DNA from: Streptomyces sp. SID8352 | GTDB taxonomy: Bacteria; Actinomycetota; Actinomycetes; Streptomycetales; Streptomycetaceae | Length of the DNA stretch: 64,000 nt | Direction: 5' to 3' | Assembly (NCBI RefSeq): GCF_009862265.1 | Contig: NZ_WWGX01000011.1 | Coordinates: 1 to 64,000 of the forward strand | In this document: positions 36,595 to 48,317 of the stretch, in pieces | How the letters are laid out: each line of letters opens with the position of its first letter | Numbering within the stretch: the stretch's first letter is position 1 | Position numbers and translations under genes: made by a program | The notes under the pieces: model-generated | Database searches by the model: none | Told to the model about the DNA's origin: nothing | What the model saw: only the letters and a program-made list of their open reading frames with translations

Positions 36595-37344
36595 CTAGGG
36601 GGCGGCAATCCCCGTATCGCGCCGTCCCAGGGCGAGGAGCATTCCCTCGTGTCCCGGGCGCACCATGTGGTGGAGATCGTGGATCTCCAGTTCCCCGGCG
36701 AGGGGTTCCAGGCTTTCCCGCACCCGCGCCTCGTTCACGCGAAAGGCCGGGAAACGGTGTTCCCCGACCCGGTATCCGACGGATTCCTTCATGAAGGCGG
36801 CGGCGAACGGCGCGCCGTCGTTGAGGCTGCTCATGAAGTTGCGCACGCCGGCCTCGAACTCCTCGGGATACTCCGACATCGAATCGGCGACGAAGAACAT
36901 CGTCCCGATGTCCCAGCGGCGCCGTCCGTCGAGGTCGAAGAGGTTGGCGCGCTCCACCCGGACGATCTCGCCGAACCTCTCCCTCGGCTCGACCGCGGCG
37001 TAGGCGGGCGCCTCCGCCAGCACCTCCCAGAAGGCGTCCCACGCGGCGTCGTATCCTCCGGGGGCGAGCTGTCTTTCCAGGTAGGCGACGTTCGGCGGGG
37101 CGTATTCCAGCAGCAGGACCTTGTGGCACCAGGGGAGCATCGAGAGCGCGGGATAGAGGTTCGCCCCGGCGCCCACGTCGACCCCGCGCACGGAATCCGG
37201 AATTCCCCCGGAGAAGCACCGGCCGAAATGATCGCGCATCAGCCGGACGATCAGCACGTCGACATCGAGTGGTGTCCGGTAGTTGTTGTCGACGTACGTC
37301 TCCGGATCGAACTTCGACCAGGGCGCGTCGGCGTTGCGATCCAT
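36595..37344 (-). CDS. SCO2525-family SAM-dependent methyltransferase
   Basis: A 249-residue class I methyltransferase. SAM-binding motif I is VRGVDVGAGANLYPALSML; motif II follows at VLLLEYAPPNVAYLERQLA. The FGEIVRVERANLFDLDGRRRWDIGTMFFVADSMSEYPEEFE segment covers motifs III/IV. The conserved N-terminal block DAPWSKFDPETYVDNNYRTPLDVD resembles NNMT/PNMT-type small-molecule methyltransferases. The ATG at 37344 is preceded by AGGGTGAT. It is the first gene of the cassette, 50 bases before the SCO2524-like gene. The substrate is unknown; it may be a protein or small molecule handled by the partner proteins. Confidence 0.87.
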   Translation of the reverse strand: MDRNADAPWSKFDPETYVDNNYRTPLDVDVLIVRLMRDHFGRCFSGGIPDSVRGVDVGAGANLYPALSMLPWCHKVLLLEYAPPNVAYLERQLAPGGYDAAWDAFWEVLAEAPAYAAVEPRERFGEIVRVERANLFDLDGRRRWDIGTMFFVADSMSEYPEEFEAGVRNFMSSLNDGAPFAAAFMKESVGYRVGEHRFPAFRVNEARVRESLEPLAGELEIHDLHHMVRPGHEGMLLALGRRDTGIAAP

Positions 37345-37666
37345 AATCACCCTGCCGTTTTTCCGCTCGATGTGTGGACGGACCGTGTGCCGCGCGCGGC
37401 CCGTGAACGCCGGCCGTAGGCGGTGCCGCCCCCATTGGTCGCACGGTAGGCCACCGAGGCGGCCGCGGACAGCCGCGAACTCGCCACTCCTCCAGTGCCG
37501 GGGGCACGTCGGGCGCATCGATGCATACGCCAACTTCCCCTTGAATGAAGGAAGTTGAGCGCTCACTGTAGCGACATCGCGTCACCTGCCGCCACCGAAC
37601 CGTCCATTCTTCCGGGGGTGTGACAGCAGATCACCGACATTGACGCCGTCGCGACCGGGAGGTGGC

Positions 37667-38236
37667 ATGACCGCCGAATCACTGGAACGTCCCCTGGGGA
37701 TCCCCTCGGACCGCCGCGAGTGGCGGGACGGGCGGACGCCGTCCGCGGACCGGGCGCGGCTCGTGCTGCGCACGGCGCGCGAGGAGGATCTGCCCGAACT
37801 GCTGCGGCTGGACCGGGAGGTGTTCCAGGACGTCGCCTACCCCGGCTTCCTGCTGCGCCAGATGTGGGACATGTACGCCGAGCACTTCCTCGTCCTCGAC
37901 GCGGGCGAGGGGCGGCTACGGGGCTATGTGCTGGCCGCCACCACGACGCCGGCGCTGGGACTGGACAGCTGGATCCTGGGCCTGTGCGTGGCCCGGGACC
38001 GCCGGCGCCGGGGGCTGGGGCGGGAGCTGATGACGGAGATCATCGCCCGGCTGCGCCGGGACGGGGTCGCGCGGGTGCGACTGACCGTGGAGCCCGCCAA
38101 CCGGGCCGCGATCCGCCTCTACCGCTCGCTGGGCTTCCGGCCCGAGGGCCCGGACGCGGGACTGCGGCCGGACTACTTCGGCCCCGGGATGCACCGGCTG
38201 GTGCTGGGGCTGCCGCTCACTCCGGCCGAGGGGTGA
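37667..38236 (+). CDS. GNAT-family N-acetyltransferase (RimI-like)
   Basis: A 189-residue protein. The GNAT core shows LVLRTAREEDLPELLRLDREVF at strand 1, ILGLCVARDRRRRGLGRELMTEII (acetyl-CoA loop RRRGLGR), and the end VEPANRAAIRLYRSLGFRPEG. The first 45 residues are a charged extension. GGGAGG lies a few bases before the ATG at 37667; a TTG at 37640 is less likely. The substrate is not evident. It is divergent from the SCO2525-like gene and followed by a terminator, so it is a single gene. Confidence 0.9.
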   Translation: MTAESLERPLGIPSDRREWRDGRTPSADRARLVLRTAREEDLPELLRLDREVFQDVAYPGFLLRQMWDMYAEHFLVLDAGEGRLRGYVLAATTTPALGLDSWILGLCVARDRRRRGLGRELMTEIIARLRRDGVARVRLTVEPANRAAIRLYRSLGFRPEGPDAGLRPDYFGPGMHRLVLGLPLTPAEG

Positions 38237-38258
38237 GGCGCGCGCCGGGGTCGCGCCG

Positions 38259-38293
38259 CGCGGGGACGGCCGGTGCGGCGCGCCGTCCCCGCG
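38259..38293 (+). terminator. Terminator after the GNAT gene
   Basis: Perfect 12-bp stem CGCGGGGACGGC/GCCGTCCCCGCG with an 11-base loop. The remainder of 38294-38597 is GC-rich without a visible gene. Confidence 0.8.
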
Positions 38294-38597
38294 GCCGGAG
38301 CCACGCCGGCCCCGACGCCCGGACCCGCGGGGCCCCGGCTCCGGCCCGCCCGCGCGGCGTCCCCGGCGGACGCGGCGACGCCGCCCCGGGCGGCTCCCGG
38401 ACGGTACGACGCGGTGCGGTCGGGTGCGGTGCGGCGGCCCGGCGGGGGATGCCCGACAGCCCGACGGGTGCCCGGAGCCCGGCCGCACGGCGGCGCCTCG
38501 GCCCGGCCCGCGGCCGTTCGGCACTACGGCACCGGCCGCTCCCCCCGGGGTTCCGCGGCCCGGCGGCTCCCCGGCGAGCGGGTGTCCGGCCGCCCCG

Positions 38598-39293
38598 TCA
38601 GGACGGGGTGCCCGCGGAGTGGAGGAGGCGGCTGACGTCGGCGGAGGGCAGGGTCAGGGCCGCGCCGACCGTGGCGAGGGCGTCGCGCTCGGCGGGGGTG
38701 TAGGGGCCGTCGGCCAGGGCGATACGGGCGCCGGTCAGCAGGATCGACTCGCGGCCGGGCGCCGCCAGGTGCGGGGCCAGCGGGTCCAGCGCCTCGTGCA
38801 GCTCTATGGCCAGACCGGGCACGCACGGCTCCCCGTGGATGCGCCCGGTGTCCGCCTCCACCGCCTCGACCAGGGCGCTCAGCCGCTCCTCCGTGCAGTC
38901 CTCGAAGCCCGCGGCCCGCACCGCGACGGCGGCCGTCTCCAGCGCCGTGCGCGAGGAGGTGCCGCCCGCCGTGAGCACCGCGAGGGCGACGGTGTGCACG
39001 GCGTCGCGGAGCATCGCGGAGAAGCGGGTGGTGGTCGGGTGGTCCAGGATCTCGGTGCCGTAGTGGCCGCGGCACGCCGCGCACTCCACGGTGGGCGCGG
39101 ACTCGCCCCGGGGCAGCACCGGCACCCCGAGCACGGTCAGCCGCCGGCGGCCGGTGAGCCGCTGGTAGTTGCGGTCGCCGCCGCAGCCGGGGCAGAAGAA
39201 CTCGCCGTCACCGATGGGGGTCCAGGCGGTGCGCGTGCCCACGACGCGTGGCAGCCGGGCAGTTCGGTCGTCTCGTCCCCGTCCAGGCAGCAC
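38598..39293 (-). CDS. TerB-like protein with N-terminal zinc ribbon
   Basis: A 231-residue protein. A zinc-ribbon-like pair, FFCPGCGGDRNY and VECAACRGHYG, occupies residues 30-75. The C-terminal 140 residues are helical, with FSAMLRDAVHTVALAVLTAGG and the late ILLTGARIALADGPYTPAERDALATVGAAL, typical of TerB-family domains. TerB proteins associate with tellurite/phage-defence membrane complexes, but here no ter genes are near. The GTG start at 39293 has GGAGG with 6 bases spacing, which decides among several possible starts. Confidence 0.82.
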   Translation of the reverse strand: MLPGRGRDDRTARLPRVVGTRTAWTPIGDGEFFCPGCGGDRNYQRLTGRRRLTVLGVPVLPRGESAPTVECAACRGHYGTEILDHPTTTRFSAMLRDAVHTVALAVLTAGGTSSRTALETAAVAVRAAGFEDCTEERLSALVEAVEADTGRIHGEPCVPGLAIELHEALDPLAPHLAAPGRESILLTGARIALADGPYTPAERDALATVGAALTLPSADVSRLLHSAGTPS

Positions 39294-39421
39294 GTCGCAC
39301 CTCCATAGCCGCACGGCAGCATCGCCGCGCTGGCGTGATGTTAGCCACATCGCCGACGTGGAGTCAGTACCCAGGAGGAGACCTTTCTGTGACCTCGGCG
39401 TCACCCTGGCCGGTAAACGAC

Positions 39422-39459
39422 GGAGCCCCGCCCGCCATTTTTCGGGCGGTCGGGGCTCC
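39422..39459. terminator. Terminator of leuA
   Basis: Long stem GGAGCCCCG-c-CCCGCC type pairing with GGGCGG-t-CGGGGCTCC round a 7-base AT-rich loop, 20 bases beyond the leuA stop. Confidence 0.85.
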
Positions 39460-39478
39460 AAACCACTGATTCGGCTGG

Positions 39479-41410
<1,932 letters not shown>

Positions 41411-41533
41411 CTATCCGGACAAAACGTGCTCCATACCACCAAGGCGACCGCCACGGAACCCCCCGCGCACCGCAGTTCATCCATCACGGTTGCTTCTGGT
41501 GACAGTCGAGTCACACAGTGCGATGGTTTTTCC

Positions 41534-42622
41534 ATGACGACCTCCTCGGGCATCACCACCCACGGGCGCTTCGAGCCCGTCTTCTGCACGATCGTGCCGC
41601 CCCACGTCCTCGACCGGCTCGCCCGGCACGCGGACCCGGTCCTCGCCGGGCCCGCCCGCCGCACCCTCCAGCGCGACGCCTTCGAGCGCACCCACCGCGG
41701 TCTGACCACCGTCATCGGCGCCCCCGGCGTCGCCCCGCGGGCCGGCGCCGAGGCCGGCAAGCCCCACCGCACCATCTATGACGCGCGGCACGGGACGGAC
41801 CTGCCCGGCCGCAAGGTCCGCCGCGAGGGCGACGAGCCCGGCAAGGACGCCACCGTCAACCGCGCCCACGCGGGGCTCGGCGCCACCTTCGAGCTGTTCC
41901 TCACCGCCTTCCGGCGCGACTCCATCGACGGCGCCGGGCTCCCGCTGGACGCGACGGTGCACTACGACCGGGAGTACAACAACGCCTTCTGGAACGGCGA
42001 GCAGATGGTGTTCGGCGACGGCGACGGCGAGATCTTCCTCGACTTCACCATCCCCGTCGACGTCATCGGCCACGAGCTGGCCCACGGCGTCACCCAGCAC
42101 ACCGCCAATCTGACCTACTACGGGCAGCCGGGCGCGCTCAACGAGTCGGTGTCCGACGTCTTCGGCTCCCTCATCAAGCAGTACACGCTCGGCCAGAGCG
42201 CCGCCGAGGCCGACTGGCTGATCGGCGCCGGGCTGCTCGCCGAGCGGGTCACCGGGGTCGCGCTGCGCTCCATGAAGGCCCCCGGCACGGCGTACGACGA
42301 CGACGTCCTCGGCAAGGACCCGCAGCCCGCGACGATGGACGACTACGTGCGCACCGGCCGCGACAACGGGGGCGTCCACATCAACTCCGGCATCCCCAAC
42401 CACGCCTTCTACCTCCTCGCCACCGCCCTCGGCGGCAACGCCTGGGAGAAGGCCGGCCAGGTCTGGTACGACGTGCTGGCCGGCGGCGAGCTGGCCCAGG
42501 ACGCCCAGTTCGCGGACTTCGCCGCGCTGACCGTGGCGGCCGCCCGCGAGCGCTTCGGCGAGGGCGACGACCTGGACGCGGTGGCCAAGGCGTGGGAGCA
42601 GGTCGGGGTGCCCACGTCGTAG
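41534..42622 (+). CDS. M4-family metallopeptidase (protealysin-like)
   Basis: A 362-residue zinc protease without a signal peptide, like the protealysin/grimelysin group. A short propeptide of about 40-60 residues with FCTIVPPHVLDRLA at its start precedes the catalytic part. The zinc site is HELAHGVTQHT (HExxH), with the third ligand in GALNESVSDVFGS (Glu). The catalytic C-terminal DNGGVHINSGIPNHAFYLLA includes the conserved His of the family. No obvious ribosome site lies before the ATG at 41534. It is followed 21 bases later by its probable inhibitor. It may act inside the cell or be released by a nonclassical route. Confidence 0.94.
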   Translation: MTTSSGITTHGRFEPVFCTIVPPHVLDRLARHADPVLAGPARRTLQRDAFERTHRGLTTVIGAPGVAPRAGAEAGKPHRTIYDARHGTDLPGRKVRREGDEPGKDATVNRAHAGLGATFELFLTAFRRDSIDGAGLPLDATVHYDREYNNAFWNGEQMVFGDGDGEIFLDFTIPVDVIGHELAHGVTQHTANLTYYGQPGALNESVSDVFGSLIKQYTLGQSAAEADWLIGAGLLAERVTGVALRSMKAPGTAYDDDVLGKDPQPATMDDYVRTGRDNGGVHINSGIPNHAFYLLATALGGNAWEKAGQVWYDVLAGGELAQDAQFADFAALTVAAARERFGEGDDLDAVAKAWEQVGVPTS

Positions 42623-42643
42623 CCCCGTACGGGACACTGAGCC

Positions 42644-42910
42644 ATGCGGATTCAGGTGAGGCGCACGGGCGGTTTCGCGGGCATCGAACGCCACGCGGAG
42701 ATCGACACGGCGGGGCGGCCCGACGCGGACGAGTGGCGGGCCCTGGCCGAGCGGGTGGTCGCGAGCGGCCGGGGCGCGCCCCCGCCCGGCGTGCCGGACG
42801 GTTTCGGCTACGAGATCACCGTCGACGGCAGGACGGTGTACACCGCCGACCCCCGGCTGACGGACGAGCAGCGCAGGCTGATCTCACGGGTGTTGAAGGA
42901 GGGGGCGTAG
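42644..42910 (+). CDS. Emfourin-type inhibitor of M4 metallopeptidase
   Basis: An 88-residue protein. The start IQVRRTGGFAGIERHAEID matches the emfourin family (xVxRxGGFAGIxR), small proteins encoded next to protealysin-like proteases and shown in Serratia to inhibit them. The C-terminus DGFGYEITVDGRTVYTADPRLTDEQRRLI is also family-like. The gene follows the protease after 21 bases, so the two are likely cotranscribed and act as an enzyme-inhibitor pair. The start codon is ATG at 42644. Confidence 0.85.
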   Translation: MRIQVRRTGGFAGIERHAEIDTAGRPDADEWRALAERVVASGRGAPPPGVPDGFGYEITVDGRTVYTADPRLTDEQRRLISRVLKEGA

Positions 42911-43005
42911 GGGCGGAGCCCCGAAGCGCGGCGCGGGGGCGGATGCCCCACGTGCCGCGCGGGGCGGGGTCCGACCCACAGCACGGGGGCGGCGGCCCGG
43001 CAGGC

Positions 43006-43053
43006 GGCTCCGGCCCGGCACACGGCTCCGGGCCGGGCCGCCGGGCCGGAGCC
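43006..43053 (+). terminator. Terminator of the protease-inhibitor operon
   Basis: Perfect 14-bp stem GGCTCCGGCCCGGC/GCCGGGCCGGAGCC with a 20-base loop, about 95 bases after the inhibitor stop. The following 43054-43718 stretch is Pro/Arg-coding GC-rich sequence in all frames and I see no gene in it. Confidence 0.75.
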
Positions 43054-43718
43054 CCTTCCCGCGTGCCACGGCGGTCCGCCGGGCGCGGGGCGGGCGGAGG
43101 CGGTTCAGCGACCCGTCGGCGGTCCGCGGCCGGCGGGGAACCGGGCCGCCCGTGGGGGGATCGTCGGTGACGGCGGGACCGTGGGGCGCGGGTGGGGGAC
43201 GCGGCACCGCCCGGACCGTTGCCGGTGGTTGCCTCGCCGCCTCCGGAGGCGCGCGCCGTCGGGGACCGGGACGGTGGGACCCGTGGGACCGGTGGGGGTC
43301 GCGGGCCGGGTCAGGGGCGTACGAGCGGCGGTCCCGTGTGCGGGCGGTGGACCGGCGCGCCGCACGGAGGAGCCCGCGCGCCCGCACGGGTCCACGCACG
43401 CGCCCCCACCCCGGCGCACCGGCCCCGCACGGGGGTGCGGACCCCGCCGGACGCCTCGGGACCTCCCGCGGACCCGCAGGTCCCGCCGCCGTGCCCGCAG
43501 ACGCCGCCGGTCCCGTGGACACCTCCCCGGGCTCCTCGGGGCCTCCCCGCCGCCCCACGCCCACCCCTCCGCGGAGGACACCGCGCCGGAGACCCCACAC
43601 ACCGACGCGCCTACTCCGGCCCCGGCCCTACGGGCCGCCACACGGGCCTCCGCCCCCGCGCTGCCGGACACCGCCCCCGCCCTCGCGGGCCCGCCCCCGT
43701 CCCGTCACCCCGGGTCCC

Positions 43719-44044
43719 TACTCCTCACCGGACTGCGCGACCGCTACGGCGACCGGCTGCCGCCCGTGGTCATCACCGGGAACGGCTGCTCCTGCGAGGG
43801 CCTCGACGACCGCGACCGCGTCGCCTGCCTCGACGGCCACCTCCGCGCCCTGCACACGGCGCTCACCGCCGGGGGCGACGTGCGCGGCTACTTCGTGTGG
43901 TCGCTGCTGGACAACTTCGAGTGGGCGAAGGACTACGCACAGCGGTTCGGGCTGGTCCACGTGGACTTCGCGACGCTGGAACGCACCCCGAAGACGTCGT
44001 ACCACTGGTTCCGGGACGTGCTGCGGCGGCAGCGGGGCGCCTGA
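43719..44044 (+). pseudogene. C-terminal relic of a GH1 beta-glucosidase lacking its nucleophile
   Basis: The last 105 or so codons match the end of GH1 enzymes: LRDRYGDRLPPVVITGNGCSCEG, a VACLDGHLRALHTAL helix, GYFVWSLLDNFEWAKDYAQRFGLVHVDF, and the terminal TSYHWFRDVL. In active GH1 enzymes the first block is (I/V)TENG, whose Glu is the catalytic nucleophile; here it reads ITGNG (GAG to GGG is one base). The barrel's first 350 residues, with the acid/base TxNEP motif, are absent. No start with a ribosome site is visible. It is a decayed gene. Confidence 0.8.
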
Positions 44045-44191
44045 GCGCCCGCTCCGCCGGGGCCCTTCCGGGAGCCGCCGGGGAAAAGCCCTCGGCGGTG
44101 TCGGCGGGGAGTCGTACGCTGGAGTCAGCAGACCCACCCGTCACGCGGCACCCGCCGCAGAGGAGGACGAGCAGGCCTAGAGCGCCGGCCC

Positions 44192-45268
<1,077 letters not shown>

Positions 45269-45280
45269 ACCAGCGCGACC

Positions 45281-45778
45281 ATGTCGATCGACGTCAACAA
45301 CGAGTCCGGAACCGAGGTCGACGAGCAGGCGATCCTCGACATCGCCCGCCACGCCCTCGCGCGGATGCGCATCCACCCGCTCTCCGAACTGTCGGTGATC
45401 GTCGTGGACGCCGACGCCATGGAGCAGCTGCACATCCAGTGGATGGACCTGCCCGGCCCGACGGATGTCATGTCCTTCCCGATGGACGAGCTGCGTCCGC
45501 CGTCGAAGGACGACGAGGAGCCGCCGCAGGGGCTGCTCGGCGACATCGTGCTCTGCCCGGAGGTCGCCGCCCGGCAGGGCGAGGAGGCGCCGACAGGGCA
45601 CTCCATGGACGAGGAGCTGCAGCTGCTCACCGTCCACGGGGTGCTGCACCTGCTCGGCTACGACCATGAGGAACCGGACGAGAAGGCCGAGATGTTCGGT
45701 CTGCAGGCCGCCATCGTGGACGGCTGGCGCGCGGAGAAGGGCCTGACCGGCCCGTCCCCGGCCCCCACCGTCTCATGA
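45281..45778 (+). CDS. ybeY: Endoribonuclease YbeY (16S rRNA maturation)
   Basis: A 165-residue single-domain metalloprotein. The zinc site is [18 protein letters not shown] (HGxxHxxGxDH), preceded by [14 protein letters not shown] and [15 protein letters not shown]. The function in rRNA 3' maturation and ribosome quality control is known from family work. The N-terminal [18 protein letters not shown] is standard. It overlaps the next gene (ATGA) and follows phoH, forming the conserved phoH-ybeY-CNNM order. Confidence 0.96.
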   Translation: MSIDVNNESGTEVDEQAILDIARHALARMRIHPLSELSVIVVDADAMEQLHIQWMDLPGPTDVMSFPMDELRPPSKDDEEPPQGLLGDIVLCPEVAARQGEEAPTGHSMDEELQLLTVHGVLHLLGYDHEEPDEKAEMFGLQAAIVDGWRAEKGLTGPSPAPTVS

Positions 45779-47079
45779 GCCTCCCGCTCGTCGCCGGAGC
45801 GGTCGCCCTGGTGGTGATCGCCTGGCTCGCCGCGTGCGCGGAGGCGGGGCTCGCCAGGGTCTCCAGCTTCCGCGCGGAGGAGGCCGTCCGGTCGGGCCGG
45901 CGGGGCAGCGCCAAACTGGCGCGGGTCGCGGCCGATCCGACCCGCTATCTGAACGTGGCCCTGCTGGTCCGCGTGGCCTGCGAGATGGCCGCCGCGGCCC
46001 TGGTCACCTACGCCTGCCTGCGGCAGTTCGACGGCACCGCGCGGGCGCTGGTCGTCGCCATCGCGGTGATGGTCCTGGTCTCCTATGTCGCCGTCGGCGT
46101 CTCGCCGCGCACCATCGGCCGCCAGCACCCGCTGAACACGGCGACGGCGGCGGCGTACGTCCTGCTGCCGCTGGCCCGGGTCATGGGCCCGATCCCCTCG
46201 CTGCTGATCCTCCTCGGCAACGCGCTCACCCCCGGCAGGGGCTTCCGCCGGGGCCCGTTCGCCTCCGAGGCGGAGCTGCGGGCCATGGTGGACCTCGCGG
46301 AGAAGGAGTCGCTGATCGAGGCCGAGGAGCGCCGCATGGTGCACTCGGTGTTCGAGCTGGGCGACACCCTGGTGCGCGAGGTGATGGTCCCGCGCACCGA
46401 CCTCGTCGTCATAGAGCGCTACAAGACCATCCGCCAGGCGCTCACCCTGGCCCTGCGCTCCGGTTTCTCCCGCATCCCGGTCACCGGGGACAGCGAGGAC
46501 GACATCGTGGGCATCGTGTACCTCAAGGACCTGGTCCGCCGCACCCATGTCAGCCGGGAGGCGGAGAACGCGCTGGTCTCCACCGCGATACGGCCCGCGG
46601 TCTTCGTGCCCGACACCAAGAACGCGGGCGATCTGCTGCGCGAGATGCAGAAGGCGCGCAACCACGTCGCCGTCGTCGTCGACGAGTACGGCGGCACCGC
46701 CGGGATCGTCACCATCGAGGACATCCTGGAGGAGATCGTCGGGGAGATCACCGACGAGTACGACCGCGAGCTGCCGCCGGTGGAGGAGCTGGGCGGGGGC
46801 CGCTTCCGGGTCACCGCCCGCCTCGACATCGGGGACATGGGCGAGCTGTACGGGCTGGAGGAGTTCGACGACGAGGACGTGGAGACCGTCGGCGGACTGC
46901 TGGCCAAGGCGCTGGGCCGGGTGCCGATCGCGGGTGCCACAGCGCGGGTGGAGCTGTCCGACGGACGGAAGCTGCGGCTCACGGCGGAGGCGGCGGCGGG
47001 CCGCCGGAACAAGGTGGTGACGGTGCTGGTGGAGCCGGTGGACCCGGAGGAGCCGGCCGGGCCGGAGGACGCGGAGTGA
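45775..47079 (+). CDS. CNNM/CorC-type hemolysin-family membrane protein
   Basis: A 434-residue protein. The N-terminal DUF21/CNNM membrane domain (about 1-190) contains four hydrophobic stretches. Two CBS domains (about 200-330) follow, with [14 protein letters not shown], and [29 protein letters not shown]. The C-terminal CorC_HlyC domain ([16 protein letters not shown]) is complete. Such proteins are implicated in Mg/Co efflux or homeostasis. It overlaps ybeY by 4 bases and the next gene by 4 bases, so the operon is tightly coupled. Confidence 0.94.
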   Translation: MSLPLVAGAVALVVIAWLAACAEAGLARVSSFRAEEAVRSGRRGSAKLARVAADPTRYLNVALLVRVACEMAAAALVTYACLRQFDGTARALVVAIAVMVLVSYVAVGVSPRTIGRQHPLNTATAAAYVLLPLARVMGPIPSLLILLGNALTPGRGFRRGPFASEAELRAMVDLAEKESLIEAEERRMVHSVFELGDTLVREVMVPRTDLVVIERYKTIRQALTLALRSGFSRIPVTGDSEDDIVGIVYLKDLVRRTHVSREAENALVSTAIRPAVFVPDTKNAGDLLREMQKARNHVAVVVDEYGGTAGIVTIEDILEEIVGEITDEYDRELPPVEELGGGRFRVTARLDIGDMGELYGLEEFDDEDVETVGGLLAKALGRVPIAGATARVELSDGRKLRLTAEAAAGRRNKVVTVLVEPVDPEEPAGPEDAE

Positions 47080-47435
47080 CCCCTGGGGAGCTGCGGGCCC
47101 TCTGCCTCTCCTTCAACGGCTCGGCGGAGGACTTCCCCTTCGACGCGGCGACGTCGGTCTTCCGGGTGGAGGGAAGGATGTTCGCGCTGACCGCGCTGGA
47201 CGCGAGCCCGCTGAAGGTCAGCCTGAAGTGCGACCCGGACGAGGCGGTGCGGCTGCGCGGGGAGCACCCGGAGCTGATCGTGCCGGGCTGGCACCTGAAC
47301 AAGCGGCACTGGAACACGGTGACGGCGGACGCGGACCTGCCGGACCGGGTGGTGCGGGAGCTGACCGAGGACTCCTACGACCTGGTGGTGGCGGGCCTCC
47401 CGCGGGCGACCCGGCTGCGCCTCGACCGCCCCTGA
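47076..47435 (+). CDS. MmcQ/YjbR-family DNA-binding-like protein
   Basis: A 119-residue protein of the MmcQ/YjbR (CyaY-like) fold. Family marks are the opening [37 protein letters not shown], a KCDPDEAVRLRGEHPELIVPGWHLNKRHWNTV core, and a C-terminal DSYDLVVAGLPRATR. The GTG start overlaps the preceding stop (GTGA). The family is widespread but its biochemical role is not settled. It ends the phoH operon. Confidence 0.92.
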   Translation: MTPGELRALCLSFNGSAEDFPFDAATSVFRVEGRMFALTALDASPLKVSLKCDPDEAVRLRGEHPELIVPGWHLNKRHWNTVTADADLPDRVVRELTEDSYDLVVAGLPRATRLRLDRP

Positions 47436-47550
47436 CGACCGGACGCCGGGCTGCCCGCGGGCGGGACCCGCACGTGGCGGCTCCGGCCGCCCGTCGGAGG
47501 GGCCGGTCACCGCGCGAACGCGCCGACCGCCGAACGCCAGGTCGCTCACC

Positions 47551-47574
47551 CGGTCACCCGGTCACCCGGTCACC
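47551..47574. repeat. CGGTCACC tandem repeat, three exact copies
   Basis: Three head-to-tail 8-mers in the gap after the mmcQ-like gene, flanked by further GCTCACC and CACCCACC partial copies. Confidence 0.8.
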
Positions 47575-47589
47575 CACCGGTACGACTGC

Positions 47590-47755
47590 CGCACCGGGCC
47601 CGTCATTCGGCGGAAGGGCCGCGGTGCCGGGGGCCGGTCGCCCCACGGGACGGCTACGGCGCCGGGGCCGGTCGTCCTGCGGGAGGTGCCCCACGGGACG
47701 GCCGCGGTACCGGAGGCGTCGCCCGGCAGGACGGCTGCGGCACCGGGAGTCCATG
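47590..47755. repeat. Degenerate tandem repeat in a gene-free gap
   Basis: About five imperfect units of 33-45 bases, each containing GGCYRCGGYRCCGG and often CCCCACGGGACGGC. The gap 47436-47814 shows no gene, so this is a noncoding minisatellite. Confidence 0.6.
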
Positions 47756-47814
47756 GTCCCTCGGGCCGGGCGGCCGCATGCCGGGCGGGCAGCAGGGCTC
47801 CGTATGCTCGACCC

Positions 47815-48168
47815 ATGACCGAGACCCCCGACCTCGACCCCGAGGACCGCAAGATCGTCACCCTGGCCCGCTCGGCCCGGGCCCGCAACGGCGTGCCGGA
47901 GGGCGCGGCCGTACGCGACGAGACCGGCCGCACATACGTCGCCGGGACGGTCGCCCTGGACTCCCTGCGGCTGAGCGCGCTGCGCACGGCGGTGGCGATG
48001 GCGGTGGCCTCCGGAGCGACGTCCCTGGAGGCGGCGGCCGTGGTGACCGCCGCGGAGTCGGCCTCCGCCGAGGACCTGGCAGCGGTCGGCGACCTGGGCG
48101 GCACGGGCACCCCGGTCCTGCTGGCCGCCCCGGACGGAACCGTCCGCGAGACCGTCCCGGCCCCCTGA
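47815..48168 (+). CDS. Cytidine-deaminase-fold protein without zinc ligands
   Basis: A 117-residue protein that follows the CDA layout: DRKIVTLARSARARNGVPEGAAVRDETGRTYVAGTVALDSLRLSALRTAVAMAVASGA. In true cytidine deaminases the segment after the beta strands is CAE/HAE and later PCxxC, both zinc ligands and catalytic. Here they read SALRTAVAMA and GGTGTPVLLAAPDG, with no Cys or His. It therefore cannot bind the catalytic zinc and is a pseudoenzyme. It is often annotated simply as cytidine deaminase in Streptomyces, in my recollection. The ATG at 47815 has no strong ribosome site; it lies between the phoH operon and an alpha/beta hydrolase. Confidence 0.72.
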   Translation: MTETPDLDPEDRKIVTLARSARARNGVPEGAAVRDETGRTYVAGTVALDSLRLSALRTAVAMAVASGATSLEAAAVVTAAESASAEDLAAVGDLGGTGTPVLLAAPDGTVRETVPAP

Positions 48169-48317
48169 CACAGCCCCGCAGCCCGACCCCGGGCCCGGGG
48201 ACACCGCCGTCCTGGGGCTCGGCCCCTCTGCGGGCCGGGCCCGAGGACCACCTCACGGTCCGGACCTGAGACACCCCGAGGTCCGAACCACGGAGTCCCG
48301 GAGGCGGGCACGGGACA

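Noticed and set aside
41499..41514. GTGAC-N6-GTCAC before the M4 protease considered as a Crp site
   Set aside because: The spacing between GTG and CAC is ten bases, not eight as in Crp sites; it may be an unrelated dyad.
43152..43718. Long plus and minus open frames rich in Pro, Arg and Thr
   Set aside because: All frames are low-complexity and lack ribosome sites; only the last 105 codons have GH1 similarity.
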